From NCBI RefSeq assembly GCF_010550245.1, contig NZ_JAAGLU010000029.1, positions 79,997 to 143,996 of the forward strand: a stretch of DNA of 64,000 bases. The letters are read 5' to 3'. Shown piece after piece: positions 16,432 to 24,923 of the stretch. Within the stretch, counting starts at the first letter, position 1. Each line of letters opens with the position of its first letter. The DNA is from Streptomyces sp. SID12501. GTDB lineage: Bacteria > Actinomycetota > Actinomycetes > Streptomycetales > Streptomycetaceae. The notes beneath the pieces are model-generated. The model made no database searches and was not told the origin of the DNA. It saw only the letters and a program-made list of their open reading frames with translations. Both the position numbers and the translations under genes were made by a program.

Positions 16432-17460
16432 ATGGCCGTCGAGCCATTCCCTGCCTGCCCGGAGAGCTCCGGAACAGGCGAACCCCGTGCGGTGACCCGC
16501 ATACGCACAAACGACCTGGTGCGCACCGTGGTCGTCGCCAGACCCCTGGACGATGTCGTCCAGCTCGTCACCCTCCTGGAGCAGTCGCCCGACGGCCTGC
16601 CGACCGCCGCGACGGTCCTGCGGGTCGCGGCGGTGGCGCGCTCTGTCGAGGACGTCTCACGCCTCGTGGAACTGCTGGGCCCGCCGGCGCACGGTGTCGA
16701 CCGGATGGACGAGGCGATCCGGACGGCCGCCGAGCAGCGGCCGGTGGCCGAGGTCGGCCGCCTGGTCGCGCTTCTGCACGCGGCCCCGCACTCCGCGCAC
16801 GCGGAGGCCCAGGCGGTGCGGGCCGCCGCCGGCAGGCCCGTCGAGGACCTCGCGCAGTTGATCGGCCGCATCGGCGACGCCCAGGACCAGGACCAGGACC
16901 AGGACCAGGACCAGGACCAGGACCTGGACCGGGACCGGGACCGGGACCTGGGCAGGGGCCTGGATCCCGCGGTCACGAACACCGCGCCTCGGGTCCAGGA
17001 GACGGCGGCCGTGGTGCGCGCCGGGAGGCGTGACGTCCTGTGGTTCCGCCGGACTGCCGCCGCTCTCGTCCTGCTCTGCGGCGCGGCCCACTTCCCGCTC
17101 GACTGGGTCGACGCGCCGAGGTACGGACCGGCCGCCTCGTTCGGCATTTCCGTACTGTGCCTGCTGGCCGGTGCGGCGCTGTGGTTCGGCCGGTCACCGG
17201 CCGTGGCCGCCGCTGCCGCGGTCCTGTCGGGCGCGTTGGCCGCCGCCCATCTGCTGGGCACGCATGTCGACTCGGAGACACTCGCCTACGTACGGCAGGC
17301 GGGCGGAGCCGCTTCCCCGCTGCCCGCTCTGGCGGCCTGTGTCGCGACACTCGCCGCGCTGACGGTACTGGCCGTGCCCCTCGCCCGCCGACGGCGTGCC
17401 GCCGGTGCCCGTGAGGTTGCCACCGACCCGGTCCTGAAGATGAACTCCCTTCGCTTGTAG
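16432..17460 (+). CDS. Membrane protein with tandem repeats and Asp-Gln tract
   Basis: A 342-residue protein of unknown function. Residues about 25-150 contain four degenerate repeats of about 35 residues, each with a core like R(P/S)(V/L)(E/D)(D/E)V..LV.LL. A run of alternating Asp-Gln and Asp-Arg follows (about 151-172), encoded by a hexanucleotide repeat. Then come about four hydrophobic segments (AAALVLLCGAAHFPL, GISVLCLLAGAALWF, VAAAAAVLSGALAAAHLL, LAACVATLAALTVLAV) ending in RRRRAA. The N-terminal half therefore probably lies in the cytoplasm. AGG lies 5 nt before ATG 16432. The gene is divergent from hyi, whose operators lie in the shared gap, so co-regulation is possible. Confidence 0.75.
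   Translation: MAVEPFPACPESSGTGEPRAVTRIRTNDLVRTVVVARPLDDVVQLVTLLEQSPDGLPTAATVLRVAAVARSVEDVSRLVELLGPPAHGVDRMDEAIRTAAEQRPVAEVGRLVALLHAAPHSAHAEAQAVRAAAGRPVEDLAQLIGRIGDAQDQDQDQDQDQDQDLDRDRDRDLGRGLDPAVTNTAPRVQETAAVVRAGRRDVLWFRRTAAALVLLCGAAHFPLDWVDAPRYGPAASFGISVLCLLAGAALWFGRSPAVAAAAAVLSGALAAAHLLGTHVDSETLAYVRQAGGAASPLPALAACVATLAALTVLAVPLARRRRAAGAREVATDPVLKMNSLRL
16882..16947 (+). repeat. CAGGAC hexanucleotide repeat inside a gene
   Basis: Seven perfect CAGGAC units (16882-16923) are followed by four CNGGAC variants to 16947. Slippage by whole units would change the Asp-Gln tract length without breaking the frame. Confidence 0.85.
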
Positions 17461-17536
17461 GGCAGTTCGGGTACGGACCGCATGCTCTTCGGAGTGGGCG
17501 CGCATCCCTGCTGAATGTCGCAGGGGAGTCCGTTAG

Positions 17537-17580
17537 GGTCGTGTCCCAGCGGCCGGGACGCAAGCGGCTGGGACACGACC
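17537..17580. promoter_or_regulatory. 14-bp perfect inverted repeat before small gene pair
   Basis: GGTCGTGTCCCAGC (17537-17550) is repeated inverted at 17567-17580 across a 16-nt loop, ending 5 nt before the GGAAG ribosome binding site of the next gene. It could be a terminator of the preceding gene (77 nt after its stop), or a leader hairpin or operator for the next one. Its closeness to the start favours a regulatory role. Confidence 0.5.
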
Positions 17581-17599
17581 TGACGGAAGAATGGGCACA

Positions 17600-17854
17600 G
17601 TGCGACTGCGAGTGGAGTTCACGACCGAGCCCTTCGATCTCGACGAGGCACCCGCGCACGCGCTGGTCGCCCGCGAGGTCATCGAGGCGGCCGAGCTGGA
17701 CGCGGTGGACGTCGGCCCGTTCGGCAACACCGCCGAGGGCCACGCCGATGCCGTGCTCACCGCCCTGGACGCACTGCTGCGCAGGACCCTGGAGGCCGGC
17801 GCGACCCGGATCTCCCTCCAGGTCAACGTGATCGACGGGGAAGGCGGCCGGTGA
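17600..17854 (+). CDS. Thiamine-binding-like (MTH1187/YqgV) small protein
   Basis: An 84-residue protein. VEFTTEPFDLDEAPAHA, the central VGPFGNTAEGHADAVLTALD and ATRISLQVNVID follow the beta-alpha-beta pattern of the MTH1187/YkoF-like family, whose members bind thiamine or related ligands. The match is by pattern only. GTG 17600 has GGAAG 10 nt upstream; ATG 17591 would leave only 1 nt of spacing. It overlaps the following HTH gene by 4 nt, so the two are co-translated and may form a ligand sensor with its regulator. Confidence 0.6.
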   Translation: MRLRVEFTTEPFDLDEAPAHALVAREVIEAAELDAVDVGPFGNTAEGHADAVLTALDALLRRTLEAGATRISLQVNVIDGEGGR

Positions 17855-18276
17855 CCGCCGCCGGGGACGGGTCCGTCGCCGCCGCCTTTGTCGCGGCCGT
17901 GAAACCGCTGGTCGACGCCATGGGCGGCGAGATGGTGGCGCCCGGCCGGGCCGGCCCCGACGACGTCGTGCTCGCCTGGGAGGGCGCCGACGTGGTCGCC
18001 GTACGCCTGCCGCAGCTCTCCGACTCGCTCGATCACATCCTGGCCGCCCTGGAGCGCGGACACGGCAAGCCGCTGGCAGAACTGGACCGCAAGGCCAAGC
18101 AGGAGACCGTACGGATACTCGAGGCGCGCGGCGCCTTCACCGTGCGGCACGGGGTCGAGACCGTGGCGAGCGCCCTCGGGGTCAGCCGTTTCACGGTCTA
18201 CAACTACATCAATTACGTCAATGAGCAGCGGGCCAAGGCACGTGCGAGCGACGAGCAGCCACAGCAGGACGGCTGA
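17851..18276 (+). CDS. YheO/DauR-type HTH regulator
   Basis: A 141-residue DNA-binding protein. The C-terminal third (KQETVRILEARGAFTVRHGV, then VASALGVSRFTVYNYIN) matches the HTH_22 domain of the YheO/DauR family. The N-terminal 75 residues resemble a short PAS-like ligand domain (AVKPLVDAMGGEMV, DSLDHILAALERGHGKPL). GTG 17851 overlaps the stop of the thiamine-binding-like gene. I recall a similar small regulator beside uricate genes in S. coelicolor, so a role in purine catabolism is plausible but unproven. A decayed second copy of its C-terminus is visible near 24.7 kb. Confidence 0.75.
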   Translation: MTAAGDGSVAAAFVAAVKPLVDAMGGEMVAPGRAGPDDVVLAWEGADVVAVRLPQLSDSLDHILAALERGHGKPLAELDRKAKQETVRILEARGAFTVRHGVETVASALGVSRFTVYNYINYVNEQRAKARASDEQPQQDG

Positions 18277-18409
18277 CCCGGCGCAGCCGCGGACCCCGCC
18301 GGTGGGACGGCGTCCTGGACGGGCCACTGCCGCAGGCCGCCGTGGCCCGGCGGCTGCTTGGCTTCCAGGTCACACTCGACCCCGGTCCGACTCCCGGTCC
18401 GACCCCCGG

Positions 18410-19141
18410 TCACGAAACGGGCTCCGGCGCCCGCTCGCCGAGGTAGGCCCGTTCCAGCAGCCCGGGATCCGTGGTGAGCCTCTGGGCGGGCCCGCTCAGC
18501 ACCGTTTCGCCGTGTACCAGGACCACCGCCCGGTCCGCCACCGCCAGGGCGAGGCGGACATGCTGCTCGACGAGCACGACCGCCGTTCCGGTACCTTCGG
18601 CGATCCGCCGGACGACCGGCAGCAACTCCTCGACGATCACCGGCGCCAGCCCCATGCTGAGCTCGTCGATGAGCAGCACGCGCGGATCCTGGATCATGGC
18701 CCGACCCAGGGCCAGCATCTGCTGCTCCCCGCCGGAGAGCATCCCGGCCGCGACCTTCAGACGTTTGCCCAGTGCCGGAAAGAAGTCGAGCACGTGGTCC
18801 ACGGTGCTGCCGTGACGCCTCCGGGCGAGGGTCAGGTTGTCCCGTACGGTCAACTGGGTGAACAGCGATCGGTCGTCGGGGACAAGGACCAGTCCCCTCC
18901 GGGCGACCTCGCGGGCTCGGCCACCACGGATCTGCCGGCCGTCAAGGGTGACCGACCCGCCCAGGCGTGGCAGCAGGCCCGCGAGCGTCATCAGCACGGT
19001 GGTCTTCCCGGCTCCATTGGGTCCGAGCAGCGCGGTGACCTCGCCGGGGAGCAGCTTCAGGCCGAAGCCGCGCACCACCGGCCGTCCCTTGGTGTAGCCC
19101 GCGTCCAGGCCCTCACATGTCAGCAGTTCCTGCCCGGTCAC
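18410..19141 (-). CDS. livF: Branched-chain-type ABC transporter ATPase, LivF
   Basis: A 243-residue ABC ATPase. Walker A is GPNGAGKTT, the signature LSGGEQQMLALGRAM and Walker B VLLIDELSMGLAP; the serine in ELSMG is normal for LivF. The frame is open to 19285, but GGAGG lies 7 nt before GTG 19141, which overlaps the stop of the upstream fusion gene (GTGA). It is the last gene of a three-gene minus-strand operon encoding a complete importer. Confidence 0.9.
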   Translation of the reverse strand: MTGQELLTCEGLDAGYTKGRPVVRGFGLKLLPGEVTALLGPNGAGKTTVLMTLAGLLPRLGGSVTLDGRQIRGGRAREVARRGLVLVPDDRSLFTQLTVRDNLTLARRRHGSTVDHVLDFFPALGKRLKVAAGMLSGGEQQMLALGRAMIQDPRVLLIDELSMGLAPVIVEELLPVVRRIAEGTGTAVVLVEQHVRLALAVADRAVVLVHGETVLSGPAQRLTTDPGLLERAYLGERAPEPVS

Positions 19142-21933
19142 TGGACGACCTCCCCACGCAATTGGTTCGCATCGACGTGGGTCGCACCGAGGTAAGCGGT
19201 GGCGACCCGTGGATCGGCCTTGATCTCGGCGGGGGTTCCCTCCGCGATCACCTTCCCGATGTCCAGCACGACGATCCGATCGCACACGTCGAGCACCAAC
19301 CCCATGTCGTGGTCGATCAGCAGTACGGTCACACCGCCGGCCCGGACGGCACGCAAACGGTCACCCAGCCACCGGCTCTCGGAGCTGTCCAGACCGGCCG
19401 CGGGCTCGTCCAGGAGCAGCATCCGGGGACGCCCGGCCAGGGCACGCGCGATCGACACCAACTGCCGCCTTCCTTGGGAGAGTTCACGCGCCGGCTGGGC
19501 CCGGAACCGGCTCAGGTGCAGCGTCTCGAACAACCGGTTCCGCAGCTCCAGCCCCTGCATGGTGCCGACATGGTCGCCGCCGTGCCGGGCCGCCGCCTCC
19601 CCGACCAGTACGTTCTCCTCCACGCTGAGATCCTCGTAGAGCTCGATGCCCTGGAAGGTGCGCCCGAGGCCTGCCCGGCCCCGCTGATGAGGCTTCAGCG
19701 ACGAAATCGGCCGCCCGTCGAACTCGACCGTTCCCGTGCTGCGGTGGTATCCGCTGATCGCGTCGAGCAGGGTGGTCTTCCCCGCACCGTTCGGCCCTAT
19801 CACGCCGACGATCTCACCCGAGCGCACGTCGAAGGAGACCGAGTCGACCGCCACCACACCGCCGTACCGCACCCCGATGTCGCGCACCGAGAGCACCACT
19901 TCGCCCGGATCGGGGACCCTCGGGCGGGCGGACGGTGCCGCCTCGGTCAGCATCTCGGTGTCCAACTCGGCGGCGTCGGCGTCGGCGGCGCCGCCGGGCC
20001 GGCGCCTGTTTCGCAGCTTGTCCATCAGTTCGTGCGCCGGACCGACGATGCCTTCCGGGTTCATGATCACCGTGAGCACCAGGCCGATGCCCATGATCAC
20101 GCCGTACCACTCTCCCATTGACAGTGCCCGGTCCAGCAGAACCGGCAGCAGGCCTCCGGCTCCCATCACGCCGGCCACGAGGCCGCCGGACAGGGCGGTG
20201 ATGCCCGCCAGGTACGCGGTGGCGAACAAGCCCAGACCGCCGATCGCGGTGAACATCTGGGCGTCGGCGACGGTCTGCTGGTAGCCCAGCAGGGCGCCCC
20301 CGAGCCCGGCGATGAACGCTCCGATCGCGAAGGCGATGATCTTCGTACGGGCGACGTCGATCCCCGCCGCCGCGGCCGACCGCTCGTTGGCGCGCACGGC
20401 CAGCATCGCCGCCCCGAGCCGGCTGCGGCGCAGCCGTCCCACACCCAGGCCGACCCCCAACAGCACCACCAGGCACAGCAACGCGAACGGGATGCGCGGG
20501 TAGTCCTCGCCGGCACCGATGCCCAGGTCGATTCCGAACAGGTGTGGTGCGGGGACCTGCGAGCCGTCCAGGCCGCCGTTGAGTTCGGTGTTGCGGAACC
20601 AGAAGGCCTCGAGGGCCACCGCCAGCGCGACCGTGACCACCGCCGCGGGCAGACCACGGATCCGCAGGGCGGGAAGCCCGATCACGACGCCGATCACCAT
20701 CGCCGCCACGGCCGCCAGCAGCGGGGCGAACGGGAAGGGGATCCCCCACCCCGCACTCAGCTTGCTGAGGCTGAACGCGCCGACCCCGGCCAGGGTCAGC
20801 TGGGCCAGCGAGATCTGGCCGGCGAACCCGGTGACGACCACCAGCGACAGTGAGATCACCGCCAGGGTCAGCGAGGTGATGACCGCGGCGCGGATGCTTC
20901 CGCGGGTGGCGAGGAGAACGACGACACCCAGGCCGGTGCTCACGACGGCCGGGACCAGGATACGGTCGGGCCGCGGCGCGCGGCCCAACGCCTGCTGGAC
21001 CAGAGAGCCGCGGGTCGGCAGTGGCCGTCCGCGGACCACGAGGTAGGCCAGGATCACGGCCAGCGGCACCAGCTGCGCCGTGCCGGTCTGAGGCAGCCAT
21101 GACCACTGTCCCTGGAGGAACTGCAGTTCCGACTGCAGCATCCCGATGACCAGGCCGGCTCCCACGGCGGGGACCAGCGCGGTGAAGTTGCCGACCAGGG
21201 CCGCGGCGAGGGCCGGCACGATGAACAGGGTGTACGAAATCGGGACCAGGGGCACGATCGGTGCGATCAGGATGCCGGACAGGCCGGCGATGGCCGAGCT
21301 CAGCGCCCAGTTCGCCACCGCGATCCGCTCCGGCGACAGCCCGCTGACCAGTGCGCCCTTCTCCGATTCCGCCGCCGCCCTGGCCGTGAGGCCGAACCGG
21401 GTCAGCCGGAACACCAGCGCCAGCGCGACCGTCAGTACGACGATGACCGCCGCGAACCACAGCCGGTCGCCGGGGATACGCGAACCACCCCATTCCACCG
21501 GGTCGTTCGGCAGAATGGCCTTGACCGACACCTGGGCGGTGCCCACCCGCGCGGCGATCACGGACTGGATCACCAGCATCACCCCGATCGAGGCGACGGC
21601 TTTGGCCACCGGCGGCGCGGATCGCAGTTGCCGGAAGACCAGCCCGTACAGAACCACCCCGAACACCGCGGCGAGCACCAGCGAGATCACCATCGCCGGG
21701 ACCAGCCCGAGCGGTCCGCCGAGTCCGACCGTTGTCGGCAGGCCCGGTATCGGCACCAGCAGCTCACCCCGGCGCAGGAACGCGTAGGTGTACGCGCTGT
21801 ACAGCGCGATCGCCCCGGTGGCGAAGTTGACCACCCCGGAACTGCGGTAGGTCAGCACCAGTGCCAGCGCGAGCGCGCCGAACACCGCCCCACTCCCCAG
21901 GCCCAGCAGCAGAAACACGACGTACTGGCTCAT
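19138..21933 (-). CDS. Fused LivH-LivM-LivG ABC transporter
   Basis: A 931-residue protein that joins three subunits usually encoded separately. Residues about 1-300 are a LivH-like permease (NFATGAIALYSAY; SPERIAVANWALSSAIAGLSG). Residues about 310-640 are a LivM-like permease (GFAGQISLAQLTLAGVGAF; ANERSAAAAGIDVARTK). Residues about 675-925 are a LivG ATPase with GPNGAGKTT, LSQGRRQLVSIARAL and LLLDEPAAGLD. A hydrophilic Asp/Ala-rich linker precedes the ATPase. With LivF and the lipoprotein it makes a complete importer. The location between purine-salvage genes suggests a purine-related or ureide solute, but branched amino acids or amides are possible. Confidence 0.9.
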   Translation of the reverse strand: MSQYVVFLLLGLGSGAVFGALALALVLTYRSSGVVNFATGAIALYSAYTYAFLRRGELLVPIPGLPTTVGLGGPLGLVPAMVISLVLAAVFGVVLYGLVFRQLRSAPPVAKAVASIGVMLVIQSVIAARVGTAQVSVKAILPNDPVEWGGSRIPGDRLWFAAVIVVLTVALALVFRLTRFGLTARAAAESEKGALVSGLSPERIAVANWALSSAIAGLSGILIAPIVPLVPISYTLFIVPALAAALVGNFTALVPAVGAGLVIGMLQSELQFLQGQWSWLPQTGTAQLVPLAVILAYLVVRGRPLPTRGSLVQQALGRAPRPDRILVPAVVSTGLGVVVLLATRGSIRAAVITSLTLAVISLSLVVVTGFAGQISLAQLTLAGVGAFSLSKLSAGWGIPFPFAPLLAAVAAMVIGVVIGLPALRIRGLPAAVVTVALAVALEAFWFRNTELNGGLDGSQVPAPHLFGIDLGIGAGEDYPRIPFALLCLVVLLGVGLGVGRLRRSRLGAAMLAVRANERSAAAAGIDVARTKIIAFAIGAFIAGLGGALLGYQQTVADAQMFTAIGGLGLFATAYLAGITALSGGLVAGVMGAGGLLPVLLDRALSMGEWYGVIMGIGLVLTVIMNPEGIVGPAHELMDKLRNRRRPGGAADADAAELDTEMLTEAAPSARPRVPDPGEVVLSVRDIGVRYGGVVAVDSVSFDVRSGEIVGVIGPNGAGKTTLLDAISGYHRSTGTVEFDGRPISSLKPHQRGRAGLGRTFQGIELYEDLSVEENVLVGEAAARHGGDHVGTMQGLELRNRLFETLHLSRFRAQPARELSQGRRQLVSIARALAGRPRMLLLDEPAAGLDSSESRWLGDRLRAVRAGGVTVLLIDHDMGLVLDVCDRIVVLDIGKVIAEGTPAEIKADPRVATAYLGATHVDANQLRGEVVQ

Positions 21934-21963
21934 CGGCGAGACCGTCCCTTCCGGCTGCTTCGA

Positions 21964-23235
21964 CTACTGCGCGAACAACGGACTGGGATCGATGACCCGT
22001 ACCTTGTCCAGCTTGCCGCCGGACATCGTGCCGGTGATCACCTTCGCCGAGCAGGCCGCCTTCATCCCCGGTACCGCCGCGGAGTCACAGGTGAAGGTGG
22101 AGCCGTGGCCCACGGGCAACACGACGTCCTTGGCCGAGCTGATGGCCGCGGCGATCGTCCTGGGCGTGACCTCGCCGGTCAGGCCGTGCAGCGCGCGCAC
22201 CAGGCCGAGCACACCCTGGTACCCGACGGCCGCGTATCCCTGGGTCGGTGTGTCGGGGCTGTACCGCTTCATCACCTGACGGTAGAGCTGGGCCTCGATG
22301 TGGTCGCTGGCCGGGTCGAAGCCGCTGAACACCTGCGCGCCGTCCATGCCCGCGCCCACGGCGTCGATGACCTCGGGGGCCACACACGACTGGACGAGCT
22401 CCCGCGGGGTGTCGCCGCCGAGCGTGCCGATCGCCTGGAGCACGGAGGTGCACACGGTCGACTCGCCGATGACGGCGACGGCATCGGGCTTCTTCCCCAG
22501 CGCGGCACTCACCTGAGGCGACGCGTCCGGTGTGCCCGCCGCTATCGTCACGATCTGCAGGTCGATGCCGGCCTTGGCGAAGAACGGCTTGCCGATGGCC
22601 TCCATGCCGCTCACCGCGGCCGGTACGTCGATGACGAACGCGGCGACCTTCTTGTACCCCATTTCCTTGGAGTACGCGGCCATCGCCGTCATGTTCGCCG
22701 GGAAACCGCCCGTCCAGGAGAAGGAGTCGGTGCTGGTGGCTTCAGCGTTGCTGGCGCCCACGGCGGTCGCCCAGGGAATGCCGGCCTGGGTCACGATCGG
22801 CACCATGGAGTCACCCAGACCGCTGCTCGTCAGTACGACCGCGTCCACCTTCTGCTCGACCATCTGGTTCGCGCAGTCCCGTGCGGCGGCCGGTTCCTCC
22901 TTGGTCTTACAGATCACGAAGGTGATCGGTCTGCCCGCGATCCCGCCGAGGTTGTCATTGGCGTACTTCCGGGCCGCTTCCGCGGCCTCCCTGTTCTCGG
23001 GCTGGCTGGTACTGGCGCCGCCCTCATTGGTGATCAGGCCGATCCTCACCGGCTCGCCGGTGGCTTTCTTGCCCGGGAACGCGCTCGCCAGCGCGGCTGG
23101 TACCTGCGTGCTGTCCGTGGTGGTGACGTCACCACCACCGCCTCCGCATCCTGCCAGCAGGACCGCGCTCGAAATCAGCGCGACCGACACCCGTGACCGG
23201 GGCGAGGAGAAGACCGGTCTGACCCACTCATTCAT
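21964..23235 (-). CDS. Substrate-binding lipoprotein of Liv-type ABC importer
   Basis: A 423-residue type-I periplasmic-binding-fold protein (ANF/Leu-Ile-Val family). The signal peptide ends in the lipobox LLAG-Cys30, followed by a Gly-rich spacer, so it is membrane-anchored. The ligand-binding core begins at RIGLITNEGG and includes GRPITFVICKTKEEP, VDAVVLTSSG and YKKVAAFVIDVPAAVSG. GGGAAG lies 5 nt before ATG 23235; the longer frame to 23397 has no binding site. It is first in the operon. The solute is not readable from sequence. Confidence 0.9.
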   Translation of the reverse strand: MNEWVRPVFSSPRSRVSVALISSAVLLAGCGGGGGDVTTTDSTQVPAALASAFPGKKATGEPVRIGLITNEGGASTSQPENREAAEAARKYANDNLGGIAGRPITFVICKTKEEPAAARDCANQMVEQKVDAVVLTSSGLGDSMVPIVTQAGIPWATAVGASNAEATSTDSFSWTGGFPANMTAMAAYSKEMGYKKVAAFVIDVPAAVSGMEAIGKPFFAKAGIDLQIVTIAAGTPDASPQVSAALGKKPDAVAVIGESTVCTSVLQAIGTLGGDTPRELVQSCVAPEVIDAVGAGMDGAQVFSGFDPASDHIEAQLYRQVMKRYSPDTPTQGYAAVGYQGVLGLVRALHGLTGEVTPRTIAAAISSAKDVVLPVGHGSTFTCDSAAVPGMKAACSAKVITGTMSGGKLDKVRVIDPSPLFAQ

Positions 23236-23463
23236 GTCGCTTCCCAAAGTTTCGGCGAGTGTCCGGCACTCGTTGCGATCAGTGGTCGGTAGCGCACCGG
23301 GCCGGAGCCGTGGCTGCGCTGCCGTCTGAGAATGTGAAGAGAGAAAGCCGCAAACGGATTTCGAATGGCACGTAGGCAGGGCGGCGCGGCAAACCATGCC
23401 GACCGGCGTGGCAGGGACCTCACGACCGGCGATCGGGGTGACCCGCCGGCACGGAACAGGTCA

Positions 23464-23482
23464 TCCGATCCTCTCGATCGGA
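23464..23482. promoter_or_regulatory. Inverted repeat upstream of ABC importer operon
   Basis: TCCGATC (23464-23470) and GATCGGA (23476-23482) flank 5 nt. It lies 230 bp before the lipoprotein start in a 400-bp gene-free stretch (23236-23637) that otherwise shows nothing recognisable. It is a possible operator. Confidence 0.35.
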
Positions 23483-23637
23483 AACGGGTGCGCGGCAAGG
23501 GGCCGGCCATTGTCGTCGAGCCCGAACACGTCCGGTCCCGTTGCCGCGCACCGCTTGTGCCCGGGGCGCAGTTGCGTGTCAAGGGCGATCTTCATCGAAT
23601 CTGTGGCTCTCTCGGGGAGCCACAGCGTCGAGGTTCA

Positions 23638-24045
23638 TCAGCCCGTCATGGCTGCGGTCAATAACTTCGAGAGGGCGCCCATTTCTGCCGCAGTGTCCCG
23701 GCAGGTCGCCAGATCCTGGCGGAGGAACGGCGTGACAGCGTAGGCGCGGCACGCGGATCCGCCGCGGGCGACGATGCGCCGCCCCGTGGTGTTCCCGCCG
23801 CTTCTGACTGTGGGGACCTCGAACAAGGTGCTCTCCTCGACACCCATCACGCGGCCTGTCGCAAGCACTCGCGACATCGACTGCGTGATCGCCGGCCTCT
23901 GCCCGCCGCGTGTGCGGGCGGACCTGGGGCCGACCGCCGGTAACCGCTCCGCCATCGGCTCACCGGTCCGCCCGGCGTCGAGTAGCCCAATCGTTCCGGC
24001 AGCACTCGAACCCGAGGCCACGTCGCCACCTGGCAGTGCGCTCAT
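23638..24045 (-). pseudogene. Remnant of a beta-hydroxyacid dehydrogenase
   Basis: A 135-codon frame with a strong AAGGAG site 5 nt before ATG 24045. Its start (TIGLLDAGRTGEPMAERL) resembles the Rossmann start of 3-hydroxyisobutyrate/tartronate-semialdehyde dehydrogenases, with the glycine motif already altered. Its second half (MGVEESTLFEV, then PFLRQDLATCRDTAAEMG and TAA) resembles their C-terminal domain. The middle 150 or so residues, including the catalytic lysine, are missing. Two TTA codons and lowered third-position GC also fit decay. The match is by eye and moderate; it might instead be an orphan gene. Confidence 0.45.
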
Positions 24046-24923
24046 CTCCGCTCCTTCGCGACAAGATGCTGACCCCGCAGGCCGATGTCGCACTTTCCAC
24101 GCACAACTGGCTGCAATGCAGAAGAGTATACGTAATTGAAGTCTGGCGGAACCCGTCGCGCAGCCCCTGAAATGCCCCGTGCGGCCCCTGGCTGTTGATG
24201 TCAGGCCCTCATTCCGCACGTCGCTGCCGCTGTCATGGCCTGGTCGGCAGCACCGCAGCAACGGGATGCATCTGAAAGCCGCATGTCAGTGGGCTGCTGG
24301 GGAACAGCCGAATGATCGGGACCCTCAACCGGTGAGCGGTGCACGCAGGGTCGGTCAAAGGTTCGAGCCCGGAGGTGCGGTCGAGGGGCGCGCCTCGGTT
24401 GCTGCCGATGGTGGCGATCCCCATGTGCGGACAGCGCTCGTGCTCGAAATGAGGGGCCGGAATCCATTCGGCCAGTCATGGGAAGCCGTAGGCGCAACGA
24501 CTGGACGGGGCGTCCCGTCGGGCTGCCTCGGCATGTGCGAAGGAATGGAGCGCAGGTCGGTCTCGCCGATGACCGGCTTCCTGCGGCTGCATGCCCGTCG
24601 GCTTCCGCGGCGGGAACCTGCGGGAACCTGCGGGCGCCGCCGCTGCCGTCCGGCTGCCGCAGAGAGTTGGTTCGTGGAGCCGTCCTCGGTGAGCCCCGCT
24701 CGCGAGATCACGCCTGAGTGAGGTACTTGTCCACAACTACCTGAACCGCGAGAAGCAGGCCCGACGGGCCAGGGGTGGCGATCGTTGTTACCCAGAGTTT
24801 TCAACAAAGTGTTGACGTCTCCTCGCCGGAAGGCGTTAGCTGTGCGCAGCCAGCCCTGAGTGCGTCCAGCACGCACCCCAGTACCCCAGTACCCCAGCAC
24901 GCCCAAGGCCACGGAGGTCTGCC
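24046..24923. other. Degenerate region with an HTH-gene fragment
   Basis: No intact gene is seen in these 880 bp. On the plus strand at about 24693-24773 the frame reads EVLVHNYLNREKQARRA, which closely resembles the end of YheO/DauR-type HTH proteins (compare FTVYNYINYVNEQRAKA in the 17.9-kb gene). A TGA lies a few codons upstream, so it is a decayed copy. The rest reads as chance frames; base composition is slightly lower in GC than its surroundings. Confidence 0.45.
24802..24841 (+). promoter_or_regulatory. Operator/promoter of urate-degradation operon
   Basis: CAACA (24802-24806) and TGTTG (24810-24814) form a palindrome that overlaps a -35 candidate TTGACG (24812-24817). TTAGCT (24836-24841) lies 18 nt later as a weak -10. 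The uraD start is 80 nt further on. Overlap of palindrome and -35 suggests repression. Confidence 0.45.
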
